A stretch of 12,612 bases of DNA from Candidatus Caenarcanales bacterium (GTDB taxonomy: Bacteria; Cyanobacteriota; Vampirovibrionia; LMEP-6097). This document shows positions 1-7,759 of the stretch, piece after piece. Numbering within the stretch: the first letter of the stretch is position 1; each line of letters opens with the position of its first letter. The translations under genes were made by a program, and so were the position numbers. Where the stretch lies: NCBI GenBank assembly GCA_022447685.1, contig JAKVAO010000074.1, forward strand, positions 1-12,612. Reading direction: 5' to 3'. Below the pieces are notes generated by a model that was given only the letters and a program-made list of their open reading frames with translations, was not told where the DNA came from and searched no databases.

Positions 1-150
1 AAGAAAAACTTCTGGGATTCACTTAAAGCTGCTACTAGATCCATTCTCTTTGATTCATGGATTGACCTCATTAGCTTCCTTCTGGAGCCACCTAATGAAA
101 AACTTAAGTTTGACCCTATCACTAGAAAACTTATTCCTATACCTACTTAA
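1..150 (+). CDS. 3' end of an unrecognised protein (partial)
   Basis: Frame 1 is open from the left edge to a TAA at 148-150 and gives the last 49 residues of a protein whose start lies outside the window. The visible piece has an amphipathic stretch with aromatic residues (NFWDSL, LFDSWIDLISFLLEPP) followed by a short polar tail ending PIPT. I do not recognise a family. The other frames here are interrupted, and a terminator-like hairpin begins four bases after the stop, which supports a real gene end. It converges on the minus-strand folC gene. A transposase C-terminus was considered, but nothing visible supports it. Confidence 0.55.
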   Translation, partial: KKNFWDSLKAATRSILFDSWIDLISFLLEPPNEKLKFDPITRKLIPIPT

Positions 151-153
151 AAA

Positions 154-177
154 CTGATGGCTACGTCAGGAATTTTT
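154..177 (+). terminator. Probable intrinsic terminator of the left-edge gene
   Basis: CTGATG (154-159) pairs with CGTCAG (164-169) around a GCTA tetraloop, using one T-G wobble. A run of As lies just upstream (149-153) and five Ts (173-177) follow after a three-base spacer. It sits directly behind the stop at 150. The stem is short, so strength is uncertain. Confidence 0.5.
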
Positions 178-283
178 GCTGTGGTTTAATGAAAAGTGTA
201 TTGGTTAGATACTGCTATTTTATCTGATTATAAGTAAGCTGTTTGAGGCTTACTAAACGTGATATTAATAATAAAGTAAAAAT

Positions 284-1462
284 CTAACTGGTTATCAAAT
301 CCCCAACTAAATAAACCGACCCTGCAACTATAATCAAGTCTTCTGAACTCTGCAAATCTTTTACAGCCTTAAAAGCAGTTTCTGGTTTTTTTATTGCCTG
401 AATAGAACTATTATTAGTACTAAGATTGAAGCGTGAAAGTAAATAAGTTTTTAGTAAGTCAGCTCCTTGCTTTCTTTCACTTTCAACTTCAGTGAATATC
501 ACCTGGTCAATACCTACTTGGAAATTATACTTCAAAAGCTCTTCTAGGCAGTCTTTATAGTTTTTGTCATTGAGGTATGCGAGTAGATAGATTTTTCTTT
601 TAAAGTTATTATTCTCTTCCACTTCTCTAATAAACTTATTTAAGACTATATTTGCATTAGAATTGTGAGCACTATCAAAAATAATATTTTGTTCTTGATC
701 AAACTCAAGGCGTCCTCTATAAGCTTTTTTGAAATCAGCAAAGAATTCATATCTGTGTTTATCTTCAATTTTTATACCTGTAATCTGCTCAAAGATCTTA
801 ACAGCTAAGTTCATATTGTCACCAAATGGTGAATTTGGATTGATAGCAGGATTTTTCTCTTCTTCACTAAGTTCAAAGTGAGCTACTGAAATTTTTTTGA
901 TTCCTTCTTTTTCGGTACGGATCTTCTCTAGAGTGTTGCCAAGTCTATCCATGTGGTCGTAACCAATGCTAGTTATACAGGTAGCAAGAGTTTTAGCTGC
1001 AGAGATAACATTCGTTGCATCAAGGCGTCCTCCAAGACCAACTTCTAGAAGTACTAAATCTGTTTGAATTTCTCTAAATAAGTCAAAGGCTGTAATAGTC
1101 AGTTTCTCAAAGTCCGTTAATTCATTTACTAATTTTGATTCTACTAGGCTTGAGTTCTCATCTTCAAATAAACTATGCCAGTTACTCTGAAAAATTTCTT
1201 CAGAAACCATTTCACCATCAACCCTAAACCTTTCACAGACAGACTTTAGGTGCGGACTAGTATATCTTCCTACTTTTAATTTAGTGAACTTTAAGTAAAA
1301 TAGCTCTAAGAAACGACTCACAGAACCTTTACCGTTGGTTCCAGCAATATGAATATAGTAAGACTGATCTTGAGGATTTGATATTAAAGAAAGTGCATGC
1401 TTAACATTATCGATACCTAGTTTTATATTCGTATCGTAACTTTTACTTGCAATATCAGGCAT
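284..1462 (-). CDS. folC: Bifunctional folylpolyglutamate/dihydrofolate synthase
   Basis: This is a 392-aa Mur-ligase-type ATP-dependent enzyme that adds glutamate to dihydropteroate and/or folates in the cytoplasm. Visible motifs in order are the P-loop GTNGKGS (41-47), TSPHL (68-72), the folate-family block LEVGLGGRLDATN (139-151), SIGYDHMDRLG (165-175), the conserved lysine in TEKEGI (K185, carbamylated in the family) and the C-terminal-domain DSAHN (263-267). The segment between EGIKK and the DNMNLA block is shorter than in typical FolC proteins, so total length is somewhat below the usual 420 or so. ATG at 1462 lies 12 nt after the rng stop, and an AAGG Shine-Dalgarno (1473-1476) overlaps that stop codon, which implies co-transcription and coupling with rng. 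It is the last gene of the tuf-rpsJ-rng-folC cluster. Whether it has both activities cannot be told from sequence. Confidence 0.93.
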   Translation of the reverse strand: MPDIASKSYDTNIKLGIDNVKHALSLISNPQDQSYYIHIAGTNGKGSVSRFLELFYLKFTKLKVGRYTSPHLKSVCERFRVDGEMVSEEIFQSNWHSLFEDENSSLVESKLVNELTDFEKLTITAFDLFREIQTDLVLLEVGLGGRLDATNVISAAKTLATCITSIGYDHMDRLGNTLEKIRTEKEGIKKISVAHFELSEEEKNPAINPNSPFGDNMNLAVKIFEQITGIKIEDKHRYEFFADFKKAYRGRLEFDQEQNIIFDSAHNSNANIVLNKFIREVEENNNFKRKIYLLAYLNDKNYKDCLEELLKYNFQVGIDQVIFTEVESERKQGADLLKTYLLSRFNLSTNNSSIQAIKKPETAFKAVKDLQSSEDLIIVAGSVYLVGDLITS

Positions 1463-1474
1463 TTAATTGAAACC

Positions 1475-3211
1475 TTAACTTATCTCGTCATTCAACTGAA
1501 AATGAGTGAATGTTTTTTTACTGGTAAGGTCTTTAATTAATTCCTCTCCCTCATAGTCTAAATTTTTATCAGACTTAGAGTCAACATCAATATTTGTTAC
1601 AGGTGTTTTGGCTGGGTTAGTATTTTTAGGTTCAATTTTGTTGAATACTTCTTCCATCTCACTCTCTGATTTCTTGTTAACTGGAGCATCAGCTTTCTTA
1701 GAATTTGATTTATCTATTAATTTCTCAAACTCTTCTTTGTTTGAATCTCCCTTTGAAACTGAGTTTTGTTGATTCTTGTCATTGTTTGTCTTAGACTCAT
1801 GAGACTCAGAGTTGAAGTTTCTAGATTTACCATCTGACTTTCTATTATTGTAATCTTTTTTGTTCTTAGGATTATTAGAAGATCTTAGGTTAGAATTTTT
1901 GTTTCCAGATGACTGTCTATTACTATTATTTTGTTTATTGAAGCTATTATTGGACTTATTACCTTGTTTATTAAACTTAGGATTCTGTGAACTAGATTTA
2001 GAGCTAGAGCCACTACTATTAGCAAGTTTGAAGATGATACCAGTACCATTACAAACAGGGCATTCTTCACCAAAAACTTCACTTAGAGCTTGTCCAGATC
2101 TTTTTCTCGTGATTTCAACTAAACATAACTCAGATAAAGGACCAACTTGTGGCTTAGCTTTGTCTGGTCTAAGCGCTGATTCAAGAGTTTCCATTACTCT
2201 AATTCTATCTTCACGCTCCGCCATATCAATGAAATCGATAATAATCATTCCACCAATGTTTCTGAGCCTTATATGTCTAGCTATTTCAATAGCTGCTTCC
2301 ATATTGGTTCTTCTAACCGTTTCTCTTAAAGTGTTAGAAGCAGTAAATTTACCAGAGTTAATATCTATAGCTGTTAAAGCTTCCATGGTTTGGATGATGA
2401 TATATCCACCACTTGGAAGATCGACACGCTTAGATAAACAACTTCTTAGTTCTTTCTCTACATCTGTTTTCTGTAAAATTTGCTCAGTATCAAGGAATCT
2501 TACTGGAACTTCTCTTCCTGTCCAAGTTTTTAGAAATTCTTCAGTTCTATATTTGGCTTGAAGTGAAGAAACAACTATTTCATCAATACTACTATTAAAA
2601 TTGTCTCTAAGAATTGAGTATAAGAAGTCTTTTTCTTTGTAGACAACACCAGGACCAGATCTTTGGTCATGTTTATCCATGATATTTTTCCAGATATTCC
2701 ATAGATTGACGAAGTCTTCTTCTAACTCTTCTTTAGTTCTAGCAGAAGCTTCTGTTCTTATTACTAAACCAAATTCTTCTGGTTTCATAAGATTAGCAAT
2801 TGCTTTCAATCTATCTTTTTCTTCGTAATCAGAGATTTTCTTACTGATTGAAATACCAGCAGTCTCTGTGGTTAAAACGAAATATCTGCCAGGAAGACTG
2901 ATTTTTAGATTAACTCTAGGCCCTTTCTTACCTGTAGGTTCCTTTTCAATCTGAACCATAAGTTTTTGGCCTGGGGCTAATCTATCGTATAAAGAACCTT
3001 CTCCTGGAATATCATTTGCATGGAGGAATCCCATTCTTCCCTCTTCTAGCTTCACGAAGACAGCATTAATAGAGGGCATGATATTTTCTACTTGCACAGT
3101 ATAGATATCCCCAACTCCAAATTCATTTCTGGAGATAAAGAAATCCTGAGCTTTGCCCTCTTGAACAAGAGAAGCAATACTGTGATGCTCAGAAACAACT
3201 AAAGATTTCAC
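1475..3211 (-). CDS. rng: Ribonuclease E/G family endoribonuclease
   Basis: This single-strand-specific endoribonuclease acts in mRNA decay and rRNA/tRNA maturation. The 578-aa protein has an S1 RNA-binding domain (about 35-107), a 5'-monophosphate-sensing region containing IRT (151-153), the DNase-I-like catalytic core with the two metal-binding aspartates in AIDINS (D283) and IIIDFIDM (D326), and the zinc-link CPVC (384-387), which supports dimerisation in the family. From about residue 396 the chain becomes a roughly 180-residue low-complexity tail very rich in Ser, Asn and Lys. That is longer than RNase G and unlike E. coli RNase E, and resembles a disordered scaffold. Translation starts at GTG (3209-3211), supported by a strong AGAAGG Shine-Dalgarno at 3219-3224 with 7-nt spacing. 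The gene lies 40 nt after rpsJ and 12 nt before folC. Confidence 0.93.
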   Translation of the reverse strand: MKSLVVSEHHSIASLVQEGKAQDFFISRNEFGVGDIYTVQVENIMPSINAVFVKLEEGRMGFLHANDIPGEGSLYDRLAPGQKLMVQIEKEPTGKKGPRVNLKISLPGRYFVLTTETAGISISKKISDYEEKDRLKAIANLMKPEEFGLVIRTEASARTKEELEEDFVNLWNIWKNIMDKHDQRSGPGVVYKEKDFLYSILRDNFNSSIDEIVVSSLQAKYRTEEFLKTWTGREVPVRFLDTEQILQKTDVEKELRSCLSKRVDLPSGGYIIIQTMEALTAIDINSGKFTASNTLRETVRRTNMEAAIEIARHIRLRNIGGMIIIDFIDMAEREDRIRVMETLESALRPDKAKPQVGPLSELCLVEITRKRSGQALSEVFGEECPVCNGTGIIFKLANSSGSSSKSSSQNPKFNKQGNKSNNSFNKQNNSNRQSSGNKNSNLRSSNNPKNKKDYNNRKSDGKSRNFNSESHESKTNNDKNQQNSVSKGDSNKEEFEKLIDKSNSKKADAPVNKKSESEMEEVFNKIEPKNTNPAKTPVTNIDVDSKSDKNLDYEGEELIKDLTSKKTFTHFQLNDEIS

Positions 3212-3218
3212 TGGAACA

Positions 3219-3224
3219 CCTTCT
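3219..3224 (-). promoter_or_regulatory. Ribosome binding site fixing the GTG start of rng
   Basis: On the minus strand AGAAGG lies 7 nt before GTG (3211-3209). No in-frame ATG lies nearby, and the first residues (MKSLVVSEHH) fit the family N-terminus, so the GTG start is well supported. Confidence 0.7.
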
Positions 3225-3251
3225 TTTATGAGTATTCAATTAATATAAGAA

Positions 3252-3596
3252 TTAAACCTTTACAGCAATATCTACACCAGCAGCTAGATCTAAATCTTTC
3301 AACGATGTAGTAGTTTCTTGAGTCGGCTCATATAAATCAATCAAGCATGTATGGGTTTTAATTTGAAAATGTTCTCTTGACTTCTTGTTTACGTGAGGTG
3401 ATCTCAAAACACAATATCTTCTAATTTTTGAAGGAAGGCGAACAGGACCAGAAACAATTGCTCCAGTCCTTTTCGCAGCTTCAATAATCTGGTTAGCAGA
3501 AGCATCCATATTTACAGGATCATAGCTTCTAAGCTTAATTCTTATACGATTTTGTCTTTTCTTCGATTTTTTTGATTCTGTTTTTGCGCTAACCAT
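3252..3596 (-). CDS. rpsJ: 30S ribosomal protein S10
   Basis: This 114-aa protein is a component of the 30S head and, in the family, the NusE partner in transcription antitermination. The core is unmistakable: IRIKLRSYD, AAKRTGAIVSGPVRLPSKI and the S10 signature VLRSPHVNKKSREHFQIKTH, ending LDLAAGVDIAVKV. A Lys/Ser-rich extension of about 10-15 residues at the N-terminus makes it longer than the usual 102-105 aa. The ATG at 3596 has only a weak purine-rich stretch (AAGAAG) upstream. It follows tuf by 51 nt. A position behind tuf, rather than at the head of the S10-L3-L4 operon, is the arrangement known from cyanobacteria and plastids, so this is both a housekeeping gene and a lineage clue. 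Confidence 0.97.
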   Translation of the reverse strand: MVSAKTESKKSKKRQNRIRIKLRSYDPVNMDASANQIIEAAKRTGAIVSGPVRLPSKIRRYCVLRSPHVNKKSREHFQIKTHTCLIDLYEPTQETTTSLKDLDLAAGVDIAVKV

Positions 3597-3647
3597 AATT
3601 AATTTCTTCTTTATTATAACAAACTACTAATTTTTAAGTGAATTTTA

Positions 3648-4862
3648 TTATTCAATAATTGATGATACAACTCCTGCACCAACTGTTTTACCACCTTCTC
3701 TAATTGCAAATCTCATTCCGTCTTCGATTGCAACTGGTTGAATTAGTTCAACAGTCATTTCAATGTTATCACCAGGCATTACCATTTCTACACCTTCTGG
3801 AAGTATTACGTTACCAGTTACATCAGTTGTTCTGATGTAGAACTGAGGTCTGTAACCTTTGAAGAATGGAGTATGTCTTCCACCCTCTTCCTTCGTAAGA
3901 ACGTAAACGCTACCTACAAATTTAGTGTGTGGTTTGATTGAACCAGGCTTAACTATAACTTGTCCTCTTTGGATATCAGTTTTATCAACACCTCTAAGAA
4001 GAACACCAGCATTATCACCAGCTTGAACTTCGTTTAATGTTTTTCTGAACATTTCACAACCAGTAATTACTGTAGCTCTAGTTTCAGTGATACCAACGAT
4101 CTCTACGTTATCACCAGTTTTACAAGCACCTCTTTCAACTCTACCAGTTGCAACAGTACCTCTACCAGTGATAGTGAATACATCCTCAACTGCCATTAAG
4201 AAAGCTTTATCAACATCTCTTTCTGGAGTAGGTACTTGATCATCAACAGCGTCGATTAACTCAAGAATTCTATCAGTCCACTCGTTATCACCTTTCTTGA
4301 TTGAAGAGTTTGCTGTACAAGCTTCAACAGCTTTAAGAGCAGAACCTTTGATGAAGATTATATTATCGCCATCAAAATCATACTTAGAAAGAAGCTCTCT
4401 AGTTTCCATTTCAACTAATTCTAATAATTCTTCGTCGTCTACCATGTCACATTTGTTTAAGAAAACAACTAAGTGCTCAACACCAACTTGCTTAGCAAGA
4501 AGGATATGCTCTCTAGTTTGTGGCATAGGACCATCTGCTGCAGATACAACTAAGATTCCACCGTCCATTTGAGCAGCACCAGTGATCATGTTTTTAACAT
4601 AGTCAGCGTGACCAGGACAGTCAACGTGTGCATAGTGTCTAGTTTCACTTTCATACTCTACGTGTGCAGTGTTGATAGTAATACCACGAGCTTTCTCTTC
4701 TGGAGCCGCATCGATCTCATCATATTTTTTTGCTTCTGCAAGACCCGCAGCTGCTAAAGTCATACAAATTGCTGCTGTTAACGTAGTTTTACCGTGGTCA
4801 ACATGACCGATTGTACCGATATTTACGTTAGGTTTAGTTCTTTTAAATTCTTCTCTTGCCAT
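3648..4862 (-). CDS. tuf: Translation elongation factor Tu
   Basis: EF-Tu is the GTPase that delivers aminoacyl-tRNA to the ribosome. The 404-aa protein is complete, with G1 GHVDHGKT (19-26), the switch-I threonine in RGITINTAH (T62), G3 DCPGH (81-85, catalytic His85), G4 NKCD (136-139) and G5 SAL (174-176). Domains 2 and 3 follow, including GRGTVATGRVERG, RGQVIVKPGS and GYRPQFY, ending VGAGVVSSIIE. Relative to E. coli there is an insertion of about ten residues at 181-192, just before DNEW, resembling the insertion in cyanobacterial EF-Tu; a second cyanobacterial insertion in domain 3 is absent. The start has a strong AGAGAGGA Shine-Dalgarno (4873-4880). It heads the cluster, and no fusA, rpsG or rpsL lies upstream because a divergent antiporter gene begins there. 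Confidence 0.98.
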   Translation of the reverse strand: MAREEFKRTKPNVNIGTIGHVDHGKTTLTAAICMTLAAAGLAEAKKYDEIDAAPEEKARGITINTAHVEYESETRHYAHVDCPGHADYVKNMITGAAQMDGGILVVSAADGPMPQTREHILLAKQVGVEHLVVFLNKCDMVDDEELLELVEMETRELLSKYDFDGDNIIFIKGSALKAVEACTANSSIKKGDNEWTDRILELIDAVDDQVPTPERDVDKAFLMAVEDVFTITGRGTVATGRVERGACKTGDNVEIVGITETRATVITGCEMFRKTLNEVQAGDNAGVLLRGVDKTDIQRGQVIVKPGSIKPHTKFVGSVYVLTKEEGGRHTPFFKGYRPQFYIRTTDVTGNVILPEGVEMVMPGDNIEMTVELIQPVAIEDGMRFAIREGGKTVGAGVVSSIIE

Positions 4863-4889
4863 TTTGGTTAATTCCTCTCTTTTAGTATA

Positions 4890-4917
4890 TTAATATAAAA
4901 AATGCAAAAAAATCCAA
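4890..4917 (-). promoter_or_regulatory. Candidate promoter of the tuf-rpsJ-rng-folC cluster
   Basis: On the minus strand TTGGAT (4917-4912) and TATTAA (4895-4890) are separated by 16 nt. This would place the transcription start near 4883, just ahead of the strong tuf Shine-Dalgarno, a very short leader. The surrounding 170-nt divergent region (4863-5032) is extremely AT-rich, so chance matches are likely and other promoters are possible. Confidence 0.3.
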
Positions 4918-5032
4918 CTCCCGTTTGAATCAGTTTAAATATTATCAAAAAAGTTGCGCTGAAATATTAGTAATTAATTAAAAATTTGTAATAATTTGAT
5001 CAATTAGCTACGATTTAGCTTGGAAATTTTAA

Positions 5033-6235
5033 ATGCATACAGACCCTGTTGTACCCGTATTATTGTCTTTATCACTAGTCCTTTTGGCTGCAAAAATAGG
5101 ATCAGCCATAGCTTTCAAGCTTAAGCAACCCACAGTATTAGGTGAATTAATAGCTGGTGTTATTATCGGAAATTTAGTTTTATTTGGATATTCGAATCTT
5201 GAATTTTTAAAGCACAATCACATGGTGGAAATTTTTTCTTCATTAGGTGTTGTGATTCTTTTATTTGAAGTTGGGCTTGAATCTGAGTTTAATGAAATGA
5301 TGTCCGTCGGGGTTAAATCCCTATTGGTAGCTATTATTGGCGTAGTTGCTCCATTTGTTGTTGGTTACTACGTTACTGGATTTGTTATGCCTGAGGTCTC
5401 TGAGATTAGTAAGATTTTTATGGGGGCCATACTAACTGCAACATCTGTAGGTATAACAGCTAGGGTTTTCAAGGATCTTAATTATCTAAATGAAAAAGAA
5501 GCTAAAGTTGTACTTGGTGCAGCTGTTATTGACGACATACTTGGCTTAATTATTCTTGCGGTAGTAAGTAGCATGGCTACTACTGGAGATATTGAAATTT
5601 CTTCTATTATGACTGTTTCATTCAAGGCAATTGGCTTTGTAGTTATTTCTGTGATGGCTGGTATGTTTTTAGCAAGAAAAACCGTACCTTTGCTTGCGCC
5701 AGTTAATTTGCCTGGCATGATTCTTTCTATTGGTCTTGTTGTCTGTTTTCTGGGAGCATATTTTGCTAACCAATTTGGACTTGCAACTATAGTTGGTGCC
5801 TTTTGTATGGGCTTAATCTTAGAGGATGTTCATTTCAAGAAATTCTTATCTGATAAGACTTTAGAAGAGTTTATTCACCCTATATCTTTATTTTTAGTCC
5901 CAGTGTTCTTTGTTGTGACTGGTATGCACGTTGATCTTTCTGTTTTCACAGACTTGAGTATTTTACTTGCTTCACTCTTGGTAACTGTTGTTGCAATTCT
6001 AGGTAAACTTATTTGTGCTTGGTCTTTTCCTAATAAAGACAGAATAGACAGATTAATTATAGGTGTTGGTATGGTTCCTAGAGGAGAAGTTGGTCTTATC
6101 TTCGCTTCTGTAGGAAAGGCTATTGGTGTAATTGATGATTGTCTTTATGCAATTACTGTTATCGTTGTAATTTTAACTACTTTGCTGCCACCGCCGATAC
6201 TCGCTGCATTGATCAACAAAAAAAATAAACAATGA
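5033..6235 (+). CDS. Cation/proton antiporter, CPA2 (KefB/NapA-like) family
   Basis: This 400-aa inner-membrane protein is largely hydrophobic, with about 12-13 predicted membrane segments, and probably exchanges Na+ or K+ for protons. Family features are the N-terminal QPTVLGELIAGVIIG (32-46), LLFEVGLES (76-84), the unwound TM4 region ATSVGITAR (136-144), the ion-binding Asp pair in VIDD (D167, D168), the LGKL motif around K325 and MVPRGEVGLIF (347-357). The protein stops soon after the last membrane helix and has no C-terminal RCK/TrkA-N domain of the kind seen in KefB/KefC. ATG at 5033 has a weak GGA upstream. Its TGA overlaps the next gene's ATG, so the downstream soluble protein may be a partner. 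Ion specificity cannot be read from the sequence. Confidence 0.9.
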   Translation: MHTDPVVPVLLSLSLVLLAAKIGSAIAFKLKQPTVLGELIAGVIIGNLVLFGYSNLEFLKHNHMVEIFSSLGVVILLFEVGLESEFNEMMSVGVKSLLVAIIGVVAPFVVGYYVTGFVMPEVSEISKIFMGAILTATSVGITARVFKDLNYLNEKEAKVVLGAAVIDDILGLIILAVVSSMATTGDIEISSIMTVSFKAIGFVVISVMAGMFLARKTVPLLAPVNLPGMILSIGLVVCFLGAYFANQFGLATIVGAFCMGLILEDVHFKKFLSDKTLEEFIHPISLFLVPVFFVVTGMHVDLSVFTDLSILLASLLVTVVAILGKLICAWSFPNKDRIDRLIIGVGMVPRGEVGLIFASVGKAIGVIDDCLYAITVIVVILTTLLPPPILAALINKKNKQ

Positions 6236-6708
6236 ATAAATTAAAAAATATTGCACTTGTTGCAGACTATGTTTCTGGTGCCAATATATCTAAAATTGCT
6301 GATTTTTTAAAAGACGATGATGTCAGTAATTTTGTTTTATTCTTGTCAGAGCTGGATGAAAGACCAGAGCTGCCATTGAATTTTAGAGTAGAAGAATCTG
6401 GCAATATCTTAAAAAAATCTCTAGTGAAACTTAAAGAAGTTTTGTATTCCAAGAAAACCAAGAATGAGCAAAGCTTTGATGATAATGAGATTAAAGGAAT
6501 TTTTTCTTTTTATGAAAACATTGATTTTGATCTAATATTAGTTGCTAGCTCTGAAGGTGCTAGTCTTTCCAAGAATTTTTTGTTAGATGCAAATTACTCT
6601 GAAATATATTTCACTGAATCTGTTTTTAGTAAAGATTTTTTTGATATAAAAGAATTAGAATTAGCTAGAGACTTCTTCTATAATACAGAAAGGAATTTTG
6701 GTTCTTAG
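6232..6708 (+). CDS. Unrecognised 158-aa soluble protein coupled to the antiporter
   Basis: I do not recognise this family. The start overlaps the antiporter stop in an ATGA arrangement, there is no independent Shine-Dalgarno, and the stop touches the next gene's GTG, so translation is almost certainly coupled on both sides. The protein is acidic with no signal peptide or membrane helix. Its pattern suggests an alternating alpha/beta fold: strand-like stretches are NIALVADY (6-13), NFVLFLSEL (33-41), FDLILVASSEG (99-109) and EIYFTESVF (124-132), with helices between. That layout is reminiscent of small nucleotide-binding or universal-stress-type domains, but no diagnostic glycine motif is visible. 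A regulatory subunit for an antiporter that lacks its own cytosolic domain is a reasonable but untested idea. Confidence 0.8.
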   Translation: MNKLKNIALVADYVSGANISKIADFLKDDDVSNFVLFLSELDERPELPLNFRVEESGNILKKSLVKLKEVLYSKKTKNEQSFDDNEIKGIFSFYENIDFDLILVASSEGASLSKNFLLDANYSEIYFTESVFSKDFFDIKELELARDFFYNTERNFGS

Positions 6709-7713
6709 GTGAAAATAGATAGTTCAAAGTTAATATTTGTTGTAGGTTGCCCGAGGTCTGGAACAACCAAATTAACAGATATTATTAATAGACACAGTTC
6801 TATTGTTTCATCGAGTGAAACGCATTTCTTTAATATAAATTGGGATCTTGCTTTTAATAAAGACTTAGAAGATTTTATTAGTTCTGATAAATTTTCAAAT
6901 TTCCTGGAACATTTTCGAATTCAAGATTTTTTAAAGCTGAATAAGCTTAGTCAAGAGGTTTTTATTGAGGAGTTTAAGAAAAATTATAGTGATAACCAAG
7001 CTCTATCAAATTTAAGTTCTAAGGATATCTATTTAAAATCTTTATTTGACGTGATTGTTTCTCTTTCGCTTCAAAATGATCAATACGGTGCAAGTATTTT
7101 CTGTGAGAAGACTCCACAACATATTAGAAGCGTTGACAAAATACTTTATTACTACCCTGAAGCTAAGTTTATTCATGTTATTAGGGATGGTAGAGATGTT
7201 GTAAACTCTCTTTTGAAAATGCCTTGGAGACCCGATGGTCTAATTAATAATGCGCGCTTCTGGAAGAAGTTTGTGAAATTTGGTTTTGCAATGCAGAATC
7301 ATTTGGAGCAGAATGGTAAACAGAACCAATGGTTTAATCTACGTTATGAGGAGCTATTGGAGTCTCCTGAAGAGGTTTTGCATTTGATGTGTGATTTTCT
7401 TGGTTTGGAATACGAAGCGGCAATGCTAGAAAATGATGAGATCTTAGATTCTAAAGTATATGCAGACTGGGAATCTAAATGGAAGCATAAAGTCAACCTT
7501 GATTTGGATATGGCGCGTATCGGTGCATACAAGAAAGAAATGCCTGAAGATGATCAAATTACACTTAATTGGTTTATTCAAAAAGAGCTTGAGGAATTAT
7601 CTTACGAGGTTGATATGAAGAATCTTAGTTATAAGCATTTAAACTTTGCTGTCAAAAGCTATATAGAGCTTGCCTCTCATAAGTTACTTCGCTTCCTAAG
7701 TGATTTAGTTTGA
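6709..7713 (+). CDS. PAPS-dependent sulfotransferase family protein
   Basis: This 334-aa protein has the sulfotransferase fold, which transfers sulfate from PAPS to a hydroxyl or amine. The 5'-phosphosulfate loop GCPRSGTT is at 13-20, EKTPQHI at 133-139, the 3'-phosphate-binding block FIHVIRDGRDVVNS at 154-167 and the family-typical RYEELLESPEEVLHLMCDFLGL at about 212-233. No signal peptide is seen, so it is probably cytoplasmic. The start is GTG at 6709, immediately after the previous TAG; AAAGGA at 6689-6694 is a rather distant Shine-Dalgarno (14 nt), consistent with coupling. The acceptor is unknown; an envelope lipid or glycan is a guess. No PAPS synthesis gene (cysND/cysC) is nearby. It appears to be the third and last gene of the antiporter unit. 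Confidence 0.88.
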   Translation: MKIDSSKLIFVVGCPRSGTTKLTDIINRHSSIVSSSETHFFNINWDLAFNKDLEDFISSDKFSNFLEHFRIQDFLKLNKLSQEVFIEEFKKNYSDNQALSNLSSKDIYLKSLFDVIVSLSLQNDQYGASIFCEKTPQHIRSVDKILYYYPEAKFIHVIRDGRDVVNSLLKMPWRPDGLINNARFWKKFVKFGFAMQNHLEQNGKQNQWFNLRYEELLESPEEVLHLMCDFLGLEYEAAMLENDEILDSKVYADWESKWKHKVNLDLDMARIGAYKKEMPEDDQITLNWFIQKELEELSYEVDMKNLSYKHLNFAVKSYIELASHKLLRFLSDLV

Positions 7714-7731
7714 TTATATAGAAGATCTTTT

Positions 7732-7759
7732 TTGGTTCTGATTCAAAAAAAAATATTAA
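7732..7759 (+). promoter_or_regulatory. Candidate promoter of the 393-aa orphan gene
   Basis: TTGGTT (7732-7737) and TATTAA (7754-7759) have 16-nt spacing, placing a start near 7766 and a leader of about 37 nt. A poly-A run (7745-7753) fills the spacer. TTAATAC (7756-7762) and GTATTAA (7793-7799) form an interrupted inverted repeat overlapping the -10 and start region. The region is very AT-rich, so confidence is low. Confidence 0.3.

Noticed and set aside
233..254. Inverted repeat AGTAAGC/GCTTACT with an 8-nt loop downstream of folC
   Set aside because: No T-run follows on either strand, so it does not qualify as an intrinsic terminator, though a structural role is possible.
1860..2561. A 233-codon plus-strand reading frame opposite rng
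   Set aside because: It is antisense to the RNase catalytic core and its biased tail, is Leu/Ser-rich as expected from the reverse of that sequence, and shows no family motif.
7722..7729. AAGATCTT palindrome after the sulfotransferase gene
   Set aside because: It has no loop and is only 8 bp, so it cannot form a terminator hairpin despite the Ts that follow.
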